Below, piece by piece: positions 1 through 6,194 of a stretch of DNA of 8,222 nucleotides (positions are counted from its first letter, which is position 1; each line of letters begins with the position of its first letter). The stretch spans positions 1 through 8,222 of the forward strand of contig NZ_CAKRLH010000064.1 in NCBI RefSeq assembly GCF_934359325.1, written 5' to 3'. Both the position numbers and the translations under genes were made by a program. A model generated the notes under the pieces. That model was not told the origin of the DNA, did no database searches, and was given only the letters and a program-made list of their open reading frames with translations. The stretch comes from an uncultured Porphyromonas sp. (GTDB taxonomy: Bacteria > Bacteroidota > Bacteroidia > Bacteroidales > Porphyromonadaceae).

Positions 1-62
1 CCGACATCAAGGAGGATGAGCCTGCCATGAATCCTGCCGCAGGTATGCCCCAGGGCATGTAA
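1..62 (+). CDS. groL: 3' end of a gene, probably chaperonin GroEL (partial)
   Basis: Reading from base 3, the last 19 codons give DIKEDEPAMNPAAGMPQGM and then TAA at 60-62. Bacteroidota GroEL proteins usually end with an acidic DIKE-type stretch after the last beta strand, followed by a flexible Pro/Ala/Gly/Met-rich tail, and this fragment matches that pattern. GroEL is the cytoplasmic 14-mer folding chamber that works with GroES and ATP. The tail here is short and has few of the GGM repeats common elsewhere. A strong terminator hairpin 47 bases after the stop fits the end of a highly expressed transcript. The assignment rests on 19 residues only, so another protein with a Gly/Met-rich tail is possible. 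Confidence 0.68.
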   Translation, partial: DIKEDEPAMNPAAGMPQGM

Positions 63-108
63 TTCTGCCTCGCTGAGGCCGAGTACGCACAGCACAGGAT
101 AAGTTCTG

Positions 109-150
109 ATAAGGCTGCCGACCCACCAGGGTCGGCAGCCTTATTGCTTT
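109..150 (+). terminator. Intrinsic terminator after groEL
   Basis: Bases 109-124 and 129-144 are exact reverse complements, giving a 16-bp stem with the 4-nt loop ACCA, followed by TGCTTT. The GC-rich core with AT pairs at the base, placed just after the groEL stop, is typical of a factor-independent terminator. The T-run is interrupted, so efficiency is uncertain. It also stands between groEL and the convergent copA gene. Confidence 0.85.
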
Positions 151-234
151 AGGCAATACTTTTCCTACAGAGTAGTATCCGAAGACTCAGAACAGGGGTG
201 ACGCATTTGATAGTCGTCCATTAGCAGCGTGACC

Positions 235-250
235 GCATCCGAAAGGATGC
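235..250 (+). other. Small hairpin with GAAA tetraloop
   Basis: GCATCC (235-240) and GGATGC (245-250) pair perfectly around the loop GAAA, a stable GNRA tetraloop. It lies in the non-coding repeat region ahead of repeat unit A. Whether it is transcribed is unknown. Confidence 0.5.
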
Positions 251-281
251 CTAGGGAGTTTATTTCGTATCCGGACGCTTG

Positions 282-399
282 GGGGTCGTCGTTACATCGG
301 AGATGGGCGATATTTATAGAGACCACCCATCCGGACACCTGGGCATCAGCCTCTCAGACGAGCATCAGATCCTTTACTGTAAAGCTCAAATGCGTCAGC
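282..399 (+). repeat. Repeat unit A (about 118 bp), diverged copy
   Basis: This unit aligns along its length with 526-640, with one net 3-base indel in the middle and roughly three quarters of positions matching by eye. Exact shared blocks include ACATCGGAGATG near the left end, CAGATCCTTTACTGTAAA, and CTCAAATGCGTCAGC at the right end. There is no consistent reading frame: substitutions and the indel are spread without codon periodicity. The right end is also the inverted partner of GACGCATTTGA at 200-210. Function unknown. Confidence 0.75.
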
Positions 400-415
400 T
401 CTGCGCCCCCAAACT

Positions 416-449
416 AAACCCGGTATTAGTCATCACTATTACCGGGTTT
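416..449. repeat. AT-rich inverted-repeat hairpin, family member 1
   Basis: AAACCCGGTATTAGT (416-430) and ACTATTACCGGGTTT (435-449) form a 15-bp stem with a single internal T-T mismatch and the 4-nt loop CATC. Further inverted and direct copies of the core CCGGTATTAGT follow at 457-468 and 464-473. A very similar hairpin with a 4-nt loop and the same T-T mismatch occurs at 7904-7941. On the minus strand the stem is followed by AGTTT, so it could help terminate copA transcripts, but its recurrence in the window suggests a repeat family. Confidence 0.72.
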
Positions 450-461
450 AGTGATCACTAA
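448..461. repeat. Perfect 14-bp palindrome
   Basis: TTAGTGATCACTAA is its own reverse complement. It directly abuts the right arm of the 416-449 hairpin and joins it to another inverted CCGGTATTAGT-type unit. It could be a dimeric protein-binding site or simply part of the repeat. Confidence 0.55.
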
Positions 462-514
462 TACCGGTAATAGAATTCTCCGAACTCTAGCCAGCCCGGT
501 ACGACACTCACGGT

Positions 515-533
515 GCGACCCACAAGGGGTCGC
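515..533 (+). other. GC-rich hairpin at the left edge of repeat unit B
   Basis: GCGACCC (515-521) pairs exactly with GGGTCGC (527-533) around ACAAG. The right arm is the first bases of repeat unit B. The equivalent position upstream of unit A (around 275-291) keeps only a weak version of this pairing. Confidence 0.45.
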
Positions 534-640
534 CGTCACATCGGAGATGACCGTTGTTAATAGAGAAACCGCCCATGCTTTTAGTTTCAGCCTCTCTGAC
601 AAGCGTCAGATCCTTTACTGTAAAACTCAAATGCGTCAGC
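526..640 (+). repeat. Repeat unit B (about 115 bp), diverged copy
   Basis: This is the second copy of the unit at 282-399, in the same orientation and about 240 bases downstream. It contains a 6-bp hairpin, TCTGAC (595-600) with GTCAGA (605-610), that is mispaired in copy A, so copy B may be closer to the ancestral form. The unit ends 8 bases before the copA stop codon. Confidence 0.75.
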
Positions 641-648
641 CCGGAGAC

Positions 649-3123
649 TCAGAGACGCACCGAGCGAAGTCTAAGCGAATTGAGCACCACCAATATGGAG
701 CTCAGGGCCATAGCGGCAGCAGAGACCGCCGGATCGATCACCACAGAGGAGAAGAGACCGGCTGCAAGCGGGATCGCCACGATGTTGTAGATCGATGCCC
801 AGAGGAAATTCTCATAGATGATCCGAATAGTCGACTTGGAGAGATGGATGGCCCGCTCGATGGCGAAGGGCGAGTTACCGAGTGCTGTCACCTGCGCCAC
901 GTCCGTTGCTATGTCACTCCCATTTCCCATCGCTATGCTCAGGTCGGCAGAGGCGAGCGCCGGAGAGTCATTGATCCCGTCACCCACCATGGCGACCACT
1001 TTTCCATCCTTCCGGAGTTTGTCTATGTAACTCTTCTTATCAAGCGGCAGCATACCGCCCTGTGCCTTCTCAATACCAAGTGGAGCAGCAATGGCATCGA
1101 CCCGAGCCTGCGTGTCCCCCGAGAGGAGGTGCAGCTCGACGCCGGTCTTCTCACGCAGACGACTGAGAGCTATCTCCGCCTCCGAGTGAAGCTTATCCTC
1201 CAGGACGAGCAGAGCAAGCAGATCTCCCTCACAGGTGTAGTAGATAAAGGTGCTGTCCGGATGGAGACTCTCCAGCTGCTGCATTTCCTCAGTCAGCTCC
1301 GGGTCGCCGACAAACCGTCTCTGACCCGCCCGATAAGTTTTCCCCAGGTATTCGAAGGCGATCCCACCTCCCGCCGTCTCCGTCACCTCCACCGGCAGGT
1401 CCTCCTCTACTCGGTGACCGTAGCGAGATACGATCGCACTTGCGAGCGGGTGGGAGGACTTCTCCTCCGCCTGCACGAGGAGTGACTTCAGTAGATGATT
1501 GTCCTCCGTCGCCCACATTGCCTTGACCACTTTGGGTCGCCCGACGGTAATGGTCCCGGTCTTATCGAGTACGACATCAGTTACCTTCCCCAGCTGCTCT
1601 AGCGCGACAGCATCCTTGATCAGGAGACCATTGCGCGAGGCCTTACCCATGGCGACGGTGATGGCCGTGGGTGTAGCCAGCCCGAGAGCACAGGGACAGG
1701 CGATCACCAGGACACTGATGGCATGATCCAGACCCCTCAGCCACGGCTCCGGGGCATCAGAGCAGAGCCCCCAGAGGCAGAGTGTCAGGAGTGCAATGAC
1801 TAGCACGGCAGGGACAAAGATCGAGGCTATCCTGTCTGCGATCCTCTGTATCGGCGCCTTGCTTGCCTGAGCTCGACGGACGGTAGCGATGATGCGGCCG
1901 AGAAGCGTTTTCCGCCCCACCTGAGTGGCTCGTAGCGTGGTAGCTCTGCCGACGGAGAGCGATCCGGAGAAGACCTCGTCTCCTGCCACCTTCTCCACCG
2001 GAATAGGCTCGCCCGTGATACTGCTCTCATCAAACGCACCCTCCGAGAGAAGGACACCATCCACAGGTACTCGATCCCCCTTGCGGAGCATGACCTCATC
2101 CCCTACCCTCAGTTCATTGATATCGCGGCGGACAAAGTCTTCTCCTACCCTCACCAGCGCCTCTTGTGGTGCGAGAGACATCAGCTTGCGGATGGAGTCG
2201 GTGGTCCGTCTCTTGGCACGCTCCTCTATGTATCGTCCCAGGAGGATAAAGGTCATGATCATCCCGATGACATCGAAGTAGGTATGCATCAGCCCGACTT
2301 GTGCCGGCTCCTCAACAAAAATAAAGCGAATGGTACTGTAGACAAAGGCGACCGTCGTACTCATAGCGATGAGAGTATCCATGGTGAAGGTGCCCTTAGT
2401 GAGCTGCTTGACAGCCCTGACGAGGTAATCCCCGGAGGCGTAGACATAGATGATTGCTCCGAAGGCAAAGGAGAGAATGTAGGCGAGCTTAGGAGTGATC
2501 CCAAGGCTCTCGTAGGTCATCATCAGTCCCATAGCGAGGAGCGCAAGCACAGCAGTGATCACTAACTTACGGAGTAATAGACGGAGAGCACTCTCTTGCG
2601 AAATCATCAGCTCGCGATCTTGCAGCTCCGTATCCTCATCGATCAGCATGTCGTAGCCGATGGACCGAACAGCCTCCCGAAGCTTGACAGGTGAGGTCTC
2701 TCGATCATCGTAGGAGATGAGCGTCCGTCCCTCCATCAGATTGACCTCCGCCTCGCGCACACCCTTTGTCTTAAGTAGCCGCTCCTGCACCGCACTGACG
2801 CAAGAAGCACAGTGCATCCCGGTCACGGTAAAGAGGCGCTTCTGCGAGATCTCAGACTTACCCGTGGGATGAGATGGAGCGAACTTGTCTGAAGTTGATG
2901 AACCGGTCCCTGAGAGCACCAGTGTATACCCGGCATCTCCGACAGCAGCAGCAAGCTCTTCCTCACCGGTCGCATCGTCATCGTAGTTAATGGTGACACA
3001 TCCCTCATCCAGAGAGACCTGCGCAGACTCAACTCCCGAGAGCCTCTCGAGAGCCTCTCGGACATTCTTCGCACATCCCTCGCACATCATTCCCTCCACC
3101 CTAAACTTTATAGCTTTTCTCAT
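649..3123 (-). CDS. copA: Copper-exporting P1B-type ATPase (CopA)
   Basis: An inner-membrane pump of 824 residues that uses ATP to export Cu(I) from the cytoplasm. Two N-terminal heavy-metal-associated domains carry GMMCEGC (Cys14, Cys17) and GMHCASC (Cys105, Cys108). Membrane segments start near residue 184. The actuator loop has TGE at 370-372, the transport site CPC is at 476-478, the phosphorylated Asp is D520 in DKTGT, the nucleotide-binding HP pair is at 558-559, and GDGIND is at 714-719. YN (779-780) and MxxSS (805-809) in the last two helices are the signature of Cu(I)-transporting subgroup P1B-1. Length and domain order are complete. The gene is monocistronic here and divergent from tRNA-Tyr, with no separate copZ chaperone or repressor beside it. 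The ATG at 3121-3123 begins the first metal-binding domain properly. The 3' end abuts the repeat region. Confidence 0.95.
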   Translation of the reverse strand: MRKAIKFRVEGMMCEGCAKNVREALERLSGVESAQVSLDEGCVTINYDDDATGEEELAAAVGDAGYTLVLSGTGSSTSDKFAPSHPTGKSEISQKRLFTVTGMHCASCVSAVQERLLKTKGVREAEVNLMEGRTLISYDDRETSPVKLREAVRSIGYDMLIDEDTELQDRELMISQESALRLLLRKLVITAVLALLAMGLMMTYESLGITPKLAYILSFAFGAIIYVYASGDYLVRAVKQLTKGTFTMDTLIAMSTTVAFVYSTIRFIFVEEPAQVGLMHTYFDVIGMIMTFILLGRYIEERAKRRTTDSIRKLMSLAPQEALVRVGEDFVRRDINELRVGDEVMLRKGDRVPVDGVLLSEGAFDESSITGEPIPVEKVAGDEVFSGSLSVGRATTLRATQVGRKTLLGRIIATVRRAQASKAPIQRIADRIASIFVPAVLVIALLTLCLWGLCSDAPEPWLRGLDHAISVLVIACPCALGLATPTAITVAMGKASRNGLLIKDAVALEQLGKVTDVVLDKTGTITVGRPKVVKAMWATEDNHLLKSLLVQAEEKSSHPLASAIVSRYGHRVEEDLPVEVTETAGGGIAFEYLGKTYRAGQRRFVGDPELTEEMQQLESLHPDSTFIYYTCEGDLLALLVLEDKLHSEAEIALSRLREKTGVELHLLSGDTQARVDAIAAPLGIEKAQGGMLPLDKKSYIDKLRKDGKVVAMVGDGINDSPALASADLSIAMGNGSDIATDVAQVTALGNSPFAIERAIHLSKSTIRIIYENFLWASIYNIVAIPLAAGLFSSVVIDPAVSAAAMALSSILVVLNSLRLRSVRL

Positions 3124-3155
3124 AGGATATCGTCTCTCTTCATTATCTTGTATTG

Positions 3156-3163
3156 CAAATGTA
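3156..3163 (-). promoter_or_regulatory. Putative -7 element of the copA promoter
   Basis: On the minus strand this reads TACATTTG, an exact match to the Bacteroidota -7 consensus TAnnTTTG, 32 bases upstream of the copA start. I see no clear TTTG/TTG element 19-21 bases further upstream, so the -33 half is weak. No obvious copper-responsive operator palindrome is visible. Confidence 0.45.
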
Positions 3164-3286
3164 CATTAAAGTCTCGGGGTTTCGTCGATGCCACTAAGTA
3201 AACAAAGTAACTACACTAAGCAACAAAGGGAAGCCGATACCTCCCGGCAAGTCGAGTCCCGCCTCCTAAGATCGGGCGCAGTCCTG

Positions 3287-3317
3287 TTGCGGAATAGGAA
3301 CCTTTTATCTACCTTTG
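3287..3317 (+). promoter_or_regulatory. Promoter of tRNA-Tyr
   Basis: TTG at 3287-3289 and TACCTTTG at 3310-3317 are separated by 20 bases, matching the Bacteroidota sigma-ABfr consensus (TTG/TTTG, about 19-21 bases, TAnnTTTG). Transcription should start near 3324, giving a leader of about 50 bases before the tRNA. The leader contains a 7-bp stem, CAGGGTG (3339-3345) with CACCTTG (3356-3362), including one G-T pair. Confidence 0.7.
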
Positions 3318-3375
3318 CACCAAGAGGAAAGGGTTCATCAGGGTGCAGAATCACACACCTTGTCTCTAACATCAA

Positions 3376-3458
3376 GCGCAGATACCAAAGTGGCCAAATG
3401 GGGCTGACTGTAAATCAGCTGGTTTTCACCTTCGGTGGTTCGAATCCGCCTCTGCGCA
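3376..3458 (+). tRNA. tRNA-Tyr (anticodon GUA)
   Basis: The acceptor stem is GCGCAGA (3376-3382) with TCTGCGC (3451-3457) and discriminator A at 3458. The anticodon stem GCTGA/TCAGC encloses the loop CTGTAAA, with anticodon GTA at 3410-3412. A long variable arm makes it class II, as expected for bacterial tRNA-Tyr. The T arm is GGTGG, TTCGAAT, CCGCC. The 3' CCA is not encoded, so it must be added by the CCA-adding enzyme. Total length is 83 nt. Confidence 0.96.
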
Positions 3459-3552
3459 CTTCATTCATCATTACCCTTTACCCCATCCTCAGGCTCACGT
3501 CTCTCACTCTAATGACGTGCTATACTGAGCGACTGGCGGATCGATGCTTCTA

Positions 3553-3568
3553 ACCCCCGATCGGGGGT
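3553..3568. promoter_or_regulatory. Perfect 16-bp GC palindrome in the rho leader region
   Basis: ACCCCCGATCGGGGGT is its own reverse complement and lies 100 bases before the rho start. It may form a hairpin that ends the tRNA-Tyr transcript, but no T-run follows. It could also be an operator or RNA element controlling rho. A second pairing, CACGTC (3496-3501) with GACGTG (3514-3519), lies upstream. I could not find a convincing TAnnTTTG promoter between 3459 and 3668. Confidence 0.45.
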
Positions 3569-3668
3569 GTCGCTATGGGACAAGACCTCAGGACTACAAG
3601 TGAGATCCCCGACCATCGTATCCGAGTAAGCCGATGGGTCTAAAGTAAATTCATCCAAACAACATCTC

Positions 3669-5486
3669 ATGTACACCATCACTGAGCTCTCCAAGCTAAG
3701 CAAAGAAGATCTCGAAAAAGTGGCATCCGACCTCAAGGTCAAGACCTCTCCCGGATCAGAGACAAGGGAGATCATCTATGCCATACTCGATGCACAAGCC
3801 GTCCATGTAGCCACCAAGACTAAGGGTCAGTCCACCTCACGCTCCTCCGCAACCAAGAGCAATGCCTCCGGAGCCTCTAACAAGCGTGCCACCAACAGCC
3901 GCAGGAAGAGCAAGGAGGACGAGGAGACAAAGAAGGAGGACAAGCCGACTACTCAGAAGGGTCGTGGTCGCACCAAGAAGGCACAGCCGACCACCAAGAA
4001 GGAGAACACCACTGAAAAGAAGACTCAACCAACTAAGAAGGAGATCAAGCCTACACCGGAGCCCACTGCCAAGAAGAGCGACGAGACTCAGACCGAGAAG
4101 AAGACTGTCTTTGTGAATAAGAATGCCACAGACACGGTACTCGATGATCTGATGGGCATGCTCGCCACCGGTCCTCGCCCTGCCCAGTCCCCCAGTAAGA
4201 ATAACACCCCCACTGCTCCCAAAGCAGAAATGAGGAAGGAGTCCGCACCCTCCACACAGCGCCCCTCATCACAGGCAGAGTCCAAGAGAGACGAGGACAA
4301 CACCCCTCAGGAGACTGCCAAAGCCTCTCGTCCCTCCGCATCCGGATCCTACGACTTCGGGGATGCGCTCACTGCCACGGGAGTGCTGGAGATACTTCCT
4401 GACGGCTACGGATTCGTCCGCTCCGCAGACTACAACTACCTCTCCTCTCCGGACGATGTCTACGTGGCACAGAGCCAGATCAAGAACTATGGTCTCAAGA
4501 CCGGCGATGTGATCGAGGCAGTCATCTCCGCACCGAAGAGTCAGGATAAGTTCTTCCCCATGAAGAAACTCATCCGACTGAATGGATGTGAGCCGAAGGA
4601 GGTTCGCGACAGGGTTCCCTTCGACCACCTGCTCCCGGTCTTCCCGACAGAGAAATTCAAGCTCGAGGTACCCACTTCGTCCCACGTCTATGACCGGACG
4701 GCGACGCGCATAGTCGACCTCTTCTCCCCGATCGGCAAGGGGCAGCGTGGTCTGATCGTAGCTCAGCCCAAGACCGGTAAGACGATGCTGCTGAAGGATG
4801 TGGCCAATGCGATCGCCTACAATCATCCCGAGGTCTACATGATTATCCTCCTGATCGATGAGCGACCGGAGGAGGTGACCGATATGCGTCGCAATGTGGA
4901 TGCTGAGGTGATTGCCTCCACCTTTGACGAGCCGGCGGAGGAGCATGTCAAGATCTCCGAGCTGGTGCTTCAGAAGGCAAAGCGCCTGGTGGAGTGCGGA
5001 CACGATGTAGTGATCCTCCTCGACTCCATCACCCGTCTCGCACGCGCCTACAATACGGTCCAGCCCGCTTCCGGCAAGGTACTCTCCGGCGGTGTCGATG
5101 CCAATGCGCTCCAGAAGCCTAAGCGCTTCTTCGGTGCTGCTCGCAACATCGAGCATGGCGGCTCGCTGACGATACTGGCGACCGCACTGATCGATACCGG
5201 ATCCAAGATGGACGAGGTGATCTTTGAGGAATTCAAGGGGACCGGCAATATGGAGCTGCAGCTCGACCGCAAGCTCTCCGACAAGCGCCTCTTCCCCGCT
5301 ATCGATCTCAATGCCTCCGGCACTCGTCGCGATGACCTACTCCAGAGTGAGGATACGCGCCGCCGCATGTGGATCCTCCGCCGCCAGCTCTCCGATATGA
5401 ATACTCAGGAGGCGATGGAGTTTGTCCTGAAGCAGATCCGTGGCACGGTGGACAATGTCGAGTTCCTCGCATCCATGAATAGCTGA
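3669..5486 (+). CDS. rho: Transcription termination factor Rho with long disordered insert
   Basis: Hexameric RNA-dependent ATPase/helicase that ends transcription. Length is 605 residues against about 420 in E. coli. Residues 1-48 form the Rho N-terminal helical domain. Residues 49-230 are a low-complexity Lys/Thr/Ser/Glu/Pro-rich insert. The primary RNA-binding fold follows, with DGYGFVRS at 245-252. The ATPase core is intact: Walker A AQPKTGKT (365-372), Glu398 in DERPEE, Walker B ending at Asp452, GGVDANALQ (474-482) and the R-loop SGTRR (550-554). The ATG at 3669 is the best start: an in-frame TAA lies shortly upstream and the N-terminal fold begins at once. It heads a cluster of four genes. 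Large disordered inserts are known in Bacteroidota Rho, and in Bacteroides thetaiotaomicron such a region has been linked to condensate formation; a similar role here is inferred. Confidence 0.97.
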   Translation: MYTITELSKLSKEDLEKVASDLKVKTSPGSETREIIYAILDAQAVHVATKTKGQSTSRSSATKSNASGASNKRATNSRRKSKEDEETKKEDKPTTQKGRGRTKKAQPTTKKENTTEKKTQPTKKEIKPTPEPTAKKSDETQTEKKTVFVNKNATDTVLDDLMGMLATGPRPAQSPSKNNTPTAPKAEMRKESAPSTQRPSSQAESKRDEDNTPQETAKASRPSASGSYDFGDALTATGVLEILPDGYGFVRSADYNYLSSPDDVYVAQSQIKNYGLKTGDVIEAVISAPKSQDKFFPMKKLIRLNGCEPKEVRDRVPFDHLLPVFPTEKFKLEVPTSSHVYDRTATRIVDLFSPIGKGQRGLIVAQPKTGKTMLLKDVANAIAYNHPEVYMIILLIDERPEEVTDMRRNVDAEVIASTFDEPAEEHVKISELVLQKAKRLVECGHDVVILLDSITRLARAYNTVQPASGKVLSGGVDANALQKPKRFFGAARNIEHGGSLTILATALIDTGSKMDEVIFEEFKGTGNMELQLDRKLSDKRLFPAIDLNASGTRRDDLLQSEDTRRRMWILRRQLSDMNTQEAMEFVLKQIRGTVDNVEFLASMNS

Positions 5487-5491
5487 TTGCG

Positions 5492-6190
5492 ATGAGACGG
5501 ATCCGTCGGCGCCTGCTATCGCTTATCACTCTGGGGCTAGCGCTCTGTATGACAGAGGGTCTGGCACAAACCTCTATTGATGTCAAGATGCGCGCCTACG
5601 GACTGGTCGACATTTCCGAGGTGGACTCCACCATCATGGTCGACCTCATGTACTCTCGGAGCGACAACTTCATGCAGGCGGATGTCTACGGAGACTTCGC
5701 CACCGCTTATCTGACCCCTGACTTTGCAGCCAAGATCGCGAGGGCACAGCAGATGCTGCGGGAGGAGAGAGGAGACCGCTACTCGATCATCATCTACGAT
5801 GCAGCTCGACCCCTCTCAGTCCAGCAGCGGATGTGGGATCTCGTCAAGAACACCCCGAGCAAGGTCTACGTCGCACCGGTGAGCAAGCGGGGCGGTGGAC
5901 GGCACAACTACGGCGTCGCCGTTGATATGAGCCTCTACGACAGGGAGTCCGGTCAGCCACTTGACATGGGCAGCCCCGTCGACCACTTCGGCATACGTGC
6001 CCACATCAATAATGAGGCGGCTCTGGTCAAGCAGGGACTCATCACGAGAGAGGCGATGAAGAACAGGCAATACCTCTTCCACCTCATGGACCGAGTGGGT
6101 CTGAGACCGATCCGGAAGGAGTGGTGGCACTTTCAGGAGCGAAACTCGATCCGCGAGGTGCGGGAGCAAAACCGACTATTAGACTTCTGA
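5492..6190 (+). CDS. Secreted D-alanyl-D-alanine dipeptidase, M15D (VanX/DdpX) family
   Basis: Zinc peptidase expected to split D-Ala-D-Ala released from or destined for peptidoglycan. The 232 residues begin with Arg-rich MRRIRRR, a hydrophobic stretch and GLAQ, a likely signal peptide cleaved near residue 25, placing the enzyme in the periplasm. Family motifs are present in order: YDAARP (102-107, with the conserved Arg106), RHNYGVAVD (His138 and Asp145 as zinc ligands), DMGSPVDHF (158-166) and EWWHF (catalytic Glu210, zinc ligand His213). The gene starts 5 bases after the rho stop and is followed 4 bases later by the methyltransferase, so it is probably co-transcribed. No vanH/vanA-type ligase or regulator is present, which argues for dipeptide salvage or wall turnover rather than glycopeptide resistance. 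Cys19 does not sit in a good lipobox. Confidence 0.88.
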   Translation: MRRIRRRLLSLITLGLALCMTEGLAQTSIDVKMRAYGLVDISEVDSTIMVDLMYSRSDNFMQADVYGDFATAYLTPDFAAKIARAQQMLREERGDRYSIIIYDAARPLSVQQRMWDLVKNTPSKVYVAPVSKRGGGRHNYGVAVDMSLYDRESGQPLDMGSPVDHFGIRAHINNEAALVKQGLITREAMKNRQYLFHLMDRVGLRPIRKEWWHFQERNSIREVREQNRLLDF

Positions 6191-6194
6191 CGAA

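Larger units (their letters stand above)
183..653. mobile_element. Possible non-autonomous (MITE-like) element with internal repeats
   Basis: This stretch has no credible gene but is full of repeat structure. The 9-mer AGACTCAGA occurs in direct orientation at 183-191 and 645-653. Just inside lie imperfect inverted repeats: GGGTGACGCATTTGA at 196-210 and TCAAATGCGTCAGCCC at 627-642, which match except for one missing C. Inside are a GAAA-loop hairpin (235-250), two diverged copies of a roughly 117-bp unit (282-399 and 526-640) and an AT-rich hairpin (416-449). A direct repeat outside inverted ends resembles a target-site duplication. However, the inverted repeats sit 2-4 bases inside the direct repeats, so this is only a hypothesis. 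A family of extragenic repeats in tandem would also explain the pattern. Confidence 0.35.

Noticed and set aside
229..461. Two overlapping small plus-strand frames in the repeat region
   Set aside because: They run across repeat unit A and the hairpin arm. The two repeat copies differ without codon periodicity and with an indel, so no coding constraint is seen.
282..640. The two repeat units as the start of a CRISPR array
   Set aside because: There are only two copies, each about 117 bp, diverged and spaced by about 125 bp, with no cas genes. This is unlike 25-40 bp identical CRISPR repeats.
451..1485. Long plus-strand open frame of 344 codons
   Set aside because: It runs antisense to copA, whose ATPase motifs are certain. 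The predicted protein is rich in Arg, His and Gln with no recognisable fold. It is a by-product of GC-rich codon use.
3521..3530. TATACT as a sigma-70 type -10 box upstream of rho
   Set aside because: The other promoters in the window follow the Bacteroidota TAnnTTTG pattern, and no matching upstream element is present, so the TATACT match is likely chance.
3188..3553. Plus-strand frame of 121 codons spanning tRNA-Tyr
   Set aside because: It reads straight through the tRNA gene and the tRNA promoter, and its composition is not protein-like.
4269..5156. Minus-strand open frame of 295 codons
   Set aside because: It is antisense to the conserved ATPase part of rho, and its sequence shows no known motif. 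It is treated as a shadow.
5492..6190. Glycopeptide resistance (vanX) assignment
   Set aside because: The enzyme family matches, but no vanH, D-Ala-D-Lac ligase or VanRS genes are present and the host is Gram-negative, so resistance is not supported.
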